Below are positions 13,420 to 14,266 of a DNA stretch of 14,266 bases, one piece after another (positions within the stretch are counted from its first letter, which is position 1; each line of letters starts with the position of its first letter). The stretch comes from Porphyromonadaceae bacterium (GTDB taxonomy: Bacteria > Bacteroidota > Bacteroidia > Bacteroidales > CAMTPD01), in NCBI GenBank assembly GCA_003447595.1, contig DLYT01000041.1, positions 1 to 14,266 on the forward strand. Direction: 5' to 3'. The notes beneath the pieces were generated by a model. That model did not search any database. It was not told the origin of the DNA and saw only the letters and a list, made by a program, of their open reading frames with translations. Both the position numbers and the translations under genes were made by a program.

Positions 13420-13971
13420 TTATTGATGACCCTTCCAATACTTTTCAACACTCCAAAGAGGCTTTTCACCAACAACACTTTGCAATTCTTGTATTACAGC
13501 TTCATAATCATCTGATGAAAACTTCGACCAACGCCTAGTGACCATCTCTTTCCAAAACGTTTTTTTATGAGAATAATCAGGTGCATTAACCAATGCCTTC
13601 ATCAACAGAGAATCAATAGGCGGATGAATAAAGCTAACTTTCTCGTGGCTATGAAAACCTCCACAAGAAAGAATCGTTTTCAAATAAATATTGATCAGCT
13701 TAGCAGCTACACCATGTGTAAAATCCGGACAAGTTTTACTTTTCGATAACTCTATAATATGTTCTCTCCATTGCTTATGCAACAGATTAAACTCCGATGC
13801 ACTACTAGGCAATGCATCGGGATTTAATATAAAGTTTCGTATCGCCACCTCATTCAATATCTGTTGCCCTATCTCCACAGAAAACCGGCAACCGTTTACA
13901 CTAGCAGCTCGACTTGCCGCCCATGTAGCATACTTGTGAATAATCTCTTTTATTTCAGGTTCTTTTTCCAT
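13420..13971 (-). CDS. Unrecognised 183-aa protein upstream of hsdR
   Basis: 183 aa from the ATG at 13971; an in-frame TTG at 13998 would add nine residues and is less likely. The protein appears soluble and mostly helical: no signal peptide or membrane segment. Visible features are EIIHKYATWAASRAAS at 8-23, FTHGVAAKLINIYLKTIL at 84-101, a HPPID motif at 116-120 followed by SLLMKAL, and a C-terminal region with RRWSKFSSDDYEAVIQEL (146-163) and PLWSVEKYWKG (171-181). I could not place it in a family. It lies between another unrecognised gene (39 bases upstream) and hsdR (56 bases downstream), all on the minus strand, consistent with one operon inserted in or part of a restriction locus. A role in DNA defence or in regulating the restriction enzyme is possible but rests on position only. 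Confidence 0.7.
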   Translation of the reverse strand: MEKEPEIKEIIHKYATWAASRAASVNGCRFSVEIGQQILNEVAIRNFILNPDALPSSASEFNLLHKQWREHIIELSKSKTCPDFTHGVAAKLINIYLKTILSCGGFHSHEKVSFIHPPIDSLLMKALVNAPDYSHKKTFWKEMVTRRWSKFSSDDYEAVIQELQSVVGEKPLWSVEKYWKGHQ

Positions 13972-14010
13972 TGGTCTGTTATTATATATATTGATCAACC
14001 TTTTTGTAAT

Positions 14011-14266
14011 TCAAATTGCTTCCAACATCTGATTTATTATTGTACCTCTTGATTTTAAAGTATATCCTTCTAAGCAATTACTCCCAACAAGAACATCTTC
14101 TAAAACAAGATCTTTTAATAGATCATACTTTATTATTAACTCCCTGAACTCATTATCTAGAAAAGCATGATAAAAAACAATTACCATCTCGTCAATCGTC
14201 ATTTGTGAAGCAATAAATTGAGCTTGACTTTTGAACTGTGCACATAGCTTATCTAATTCATTTTGA
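14011..14266 (-). CDS. C-terminal fragment of an unrecognised protein (runs off the right edge)
   Basis: The frame is open from the right edge to a TGA at 14013-14011, giving the last 84 residues of a longer protein; an internal ATG at 14202 is not needed as a start because the frame continues through it. The edge-proximal part, NELDKLCAQFKSQAQFIASQ, has coiled-coil or helical character. After it come helices with TIDEMVIVFYHAFLDNEF and a tail GYTLKSRGTIINQMLEAI. It does not look like the usual C-terminus of HsdS or HsdM, so I do not assign it to either. It precedes the 183-aa gene by 39 bases on the same strand. Confidence 0.6.
   Translation of the reverse strand, partial: QNELDKLCAQFKSQAQFIASQMTIDEMVIVFYHAFLDNEFRELIIKYDLLKDLVLEDVLVGSNCLEGYTLKSRGTIINQMLEAI

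Overview
The window looks like a Bacteroidales chromosome (Bacteroides/Parabacteroides/Tannerella-like; the genus cannot be fixed from this sequence). The grounds are repeated promoter elements of the Bacteroidetes TAnnTTTG type, absence of conspicuous Shine-Dalgarno sequences, a remnant of a CarboxypepD_reg/plug/barrel outer-membrane protein, and a Bacteroidetes-style sensor-protein N-terminus. No rRNA, tRNA, integrase or transposase gene was seen.

Layout. (1) 1-809, minus: the N-terminal 269 codons of a membrane-anchored, probably sensor-kinase protein that runs off the left edge. (2) 1022-1399, plus: a secreted Lys/Glu/Tyr protein built on a strict 11-residue repeat. (3) 1629-5342: a proline module. 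ProC (P5C to proline) on plus converges on a minus-strand operon for P5C dehydrogenase and proline dehydrogenase (proline to glutamate), with a strong hairpin between them. The catabolic operon has a good promoter containing a palindrome and a direct repeat. (4) 5555-5800, minus: a small two-helix membrane protein.

(5) About 5857-10236 is an accessory, decaying island. It holds an outer-membrane receptor gene reduced to its two ends; two ~262-bp direct repeats (~90% identical over 240 aligned positions, no gaps) 2667 bp apart; and, between the repeats, a split HipA-type toxin-antitoxin operon of hipB-hipS-hipT architecture with three evenly spaced operator palindromes, plus a two-helix membrane protein preceded by a 27-codon ORF. 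Right of the second repeat, a hicA toxin gene is collapsed to its last 16 codons, leaving its HicB-type antitoxin intact.

(6) 10277-14266, minus: a type I restriction HsdR subunit (1028 aa), preceded in the same direction by an unrecognised 183-aa protein and the C-terminal end of another unrecognised protein. The hsdM/hsdS genes are not in the window and may lie beyond the right edge.

The most noteworthy points are the three-gene Hip system with Thr in place of the usual glycine-loop Ser residues, its repeat-flanked setting, the hicA and receptor-gene remnants, the exact hendecad protein, and the two unknown genes beside hsdR. All family assignments come from reading motifs by eye; no database search was possible.
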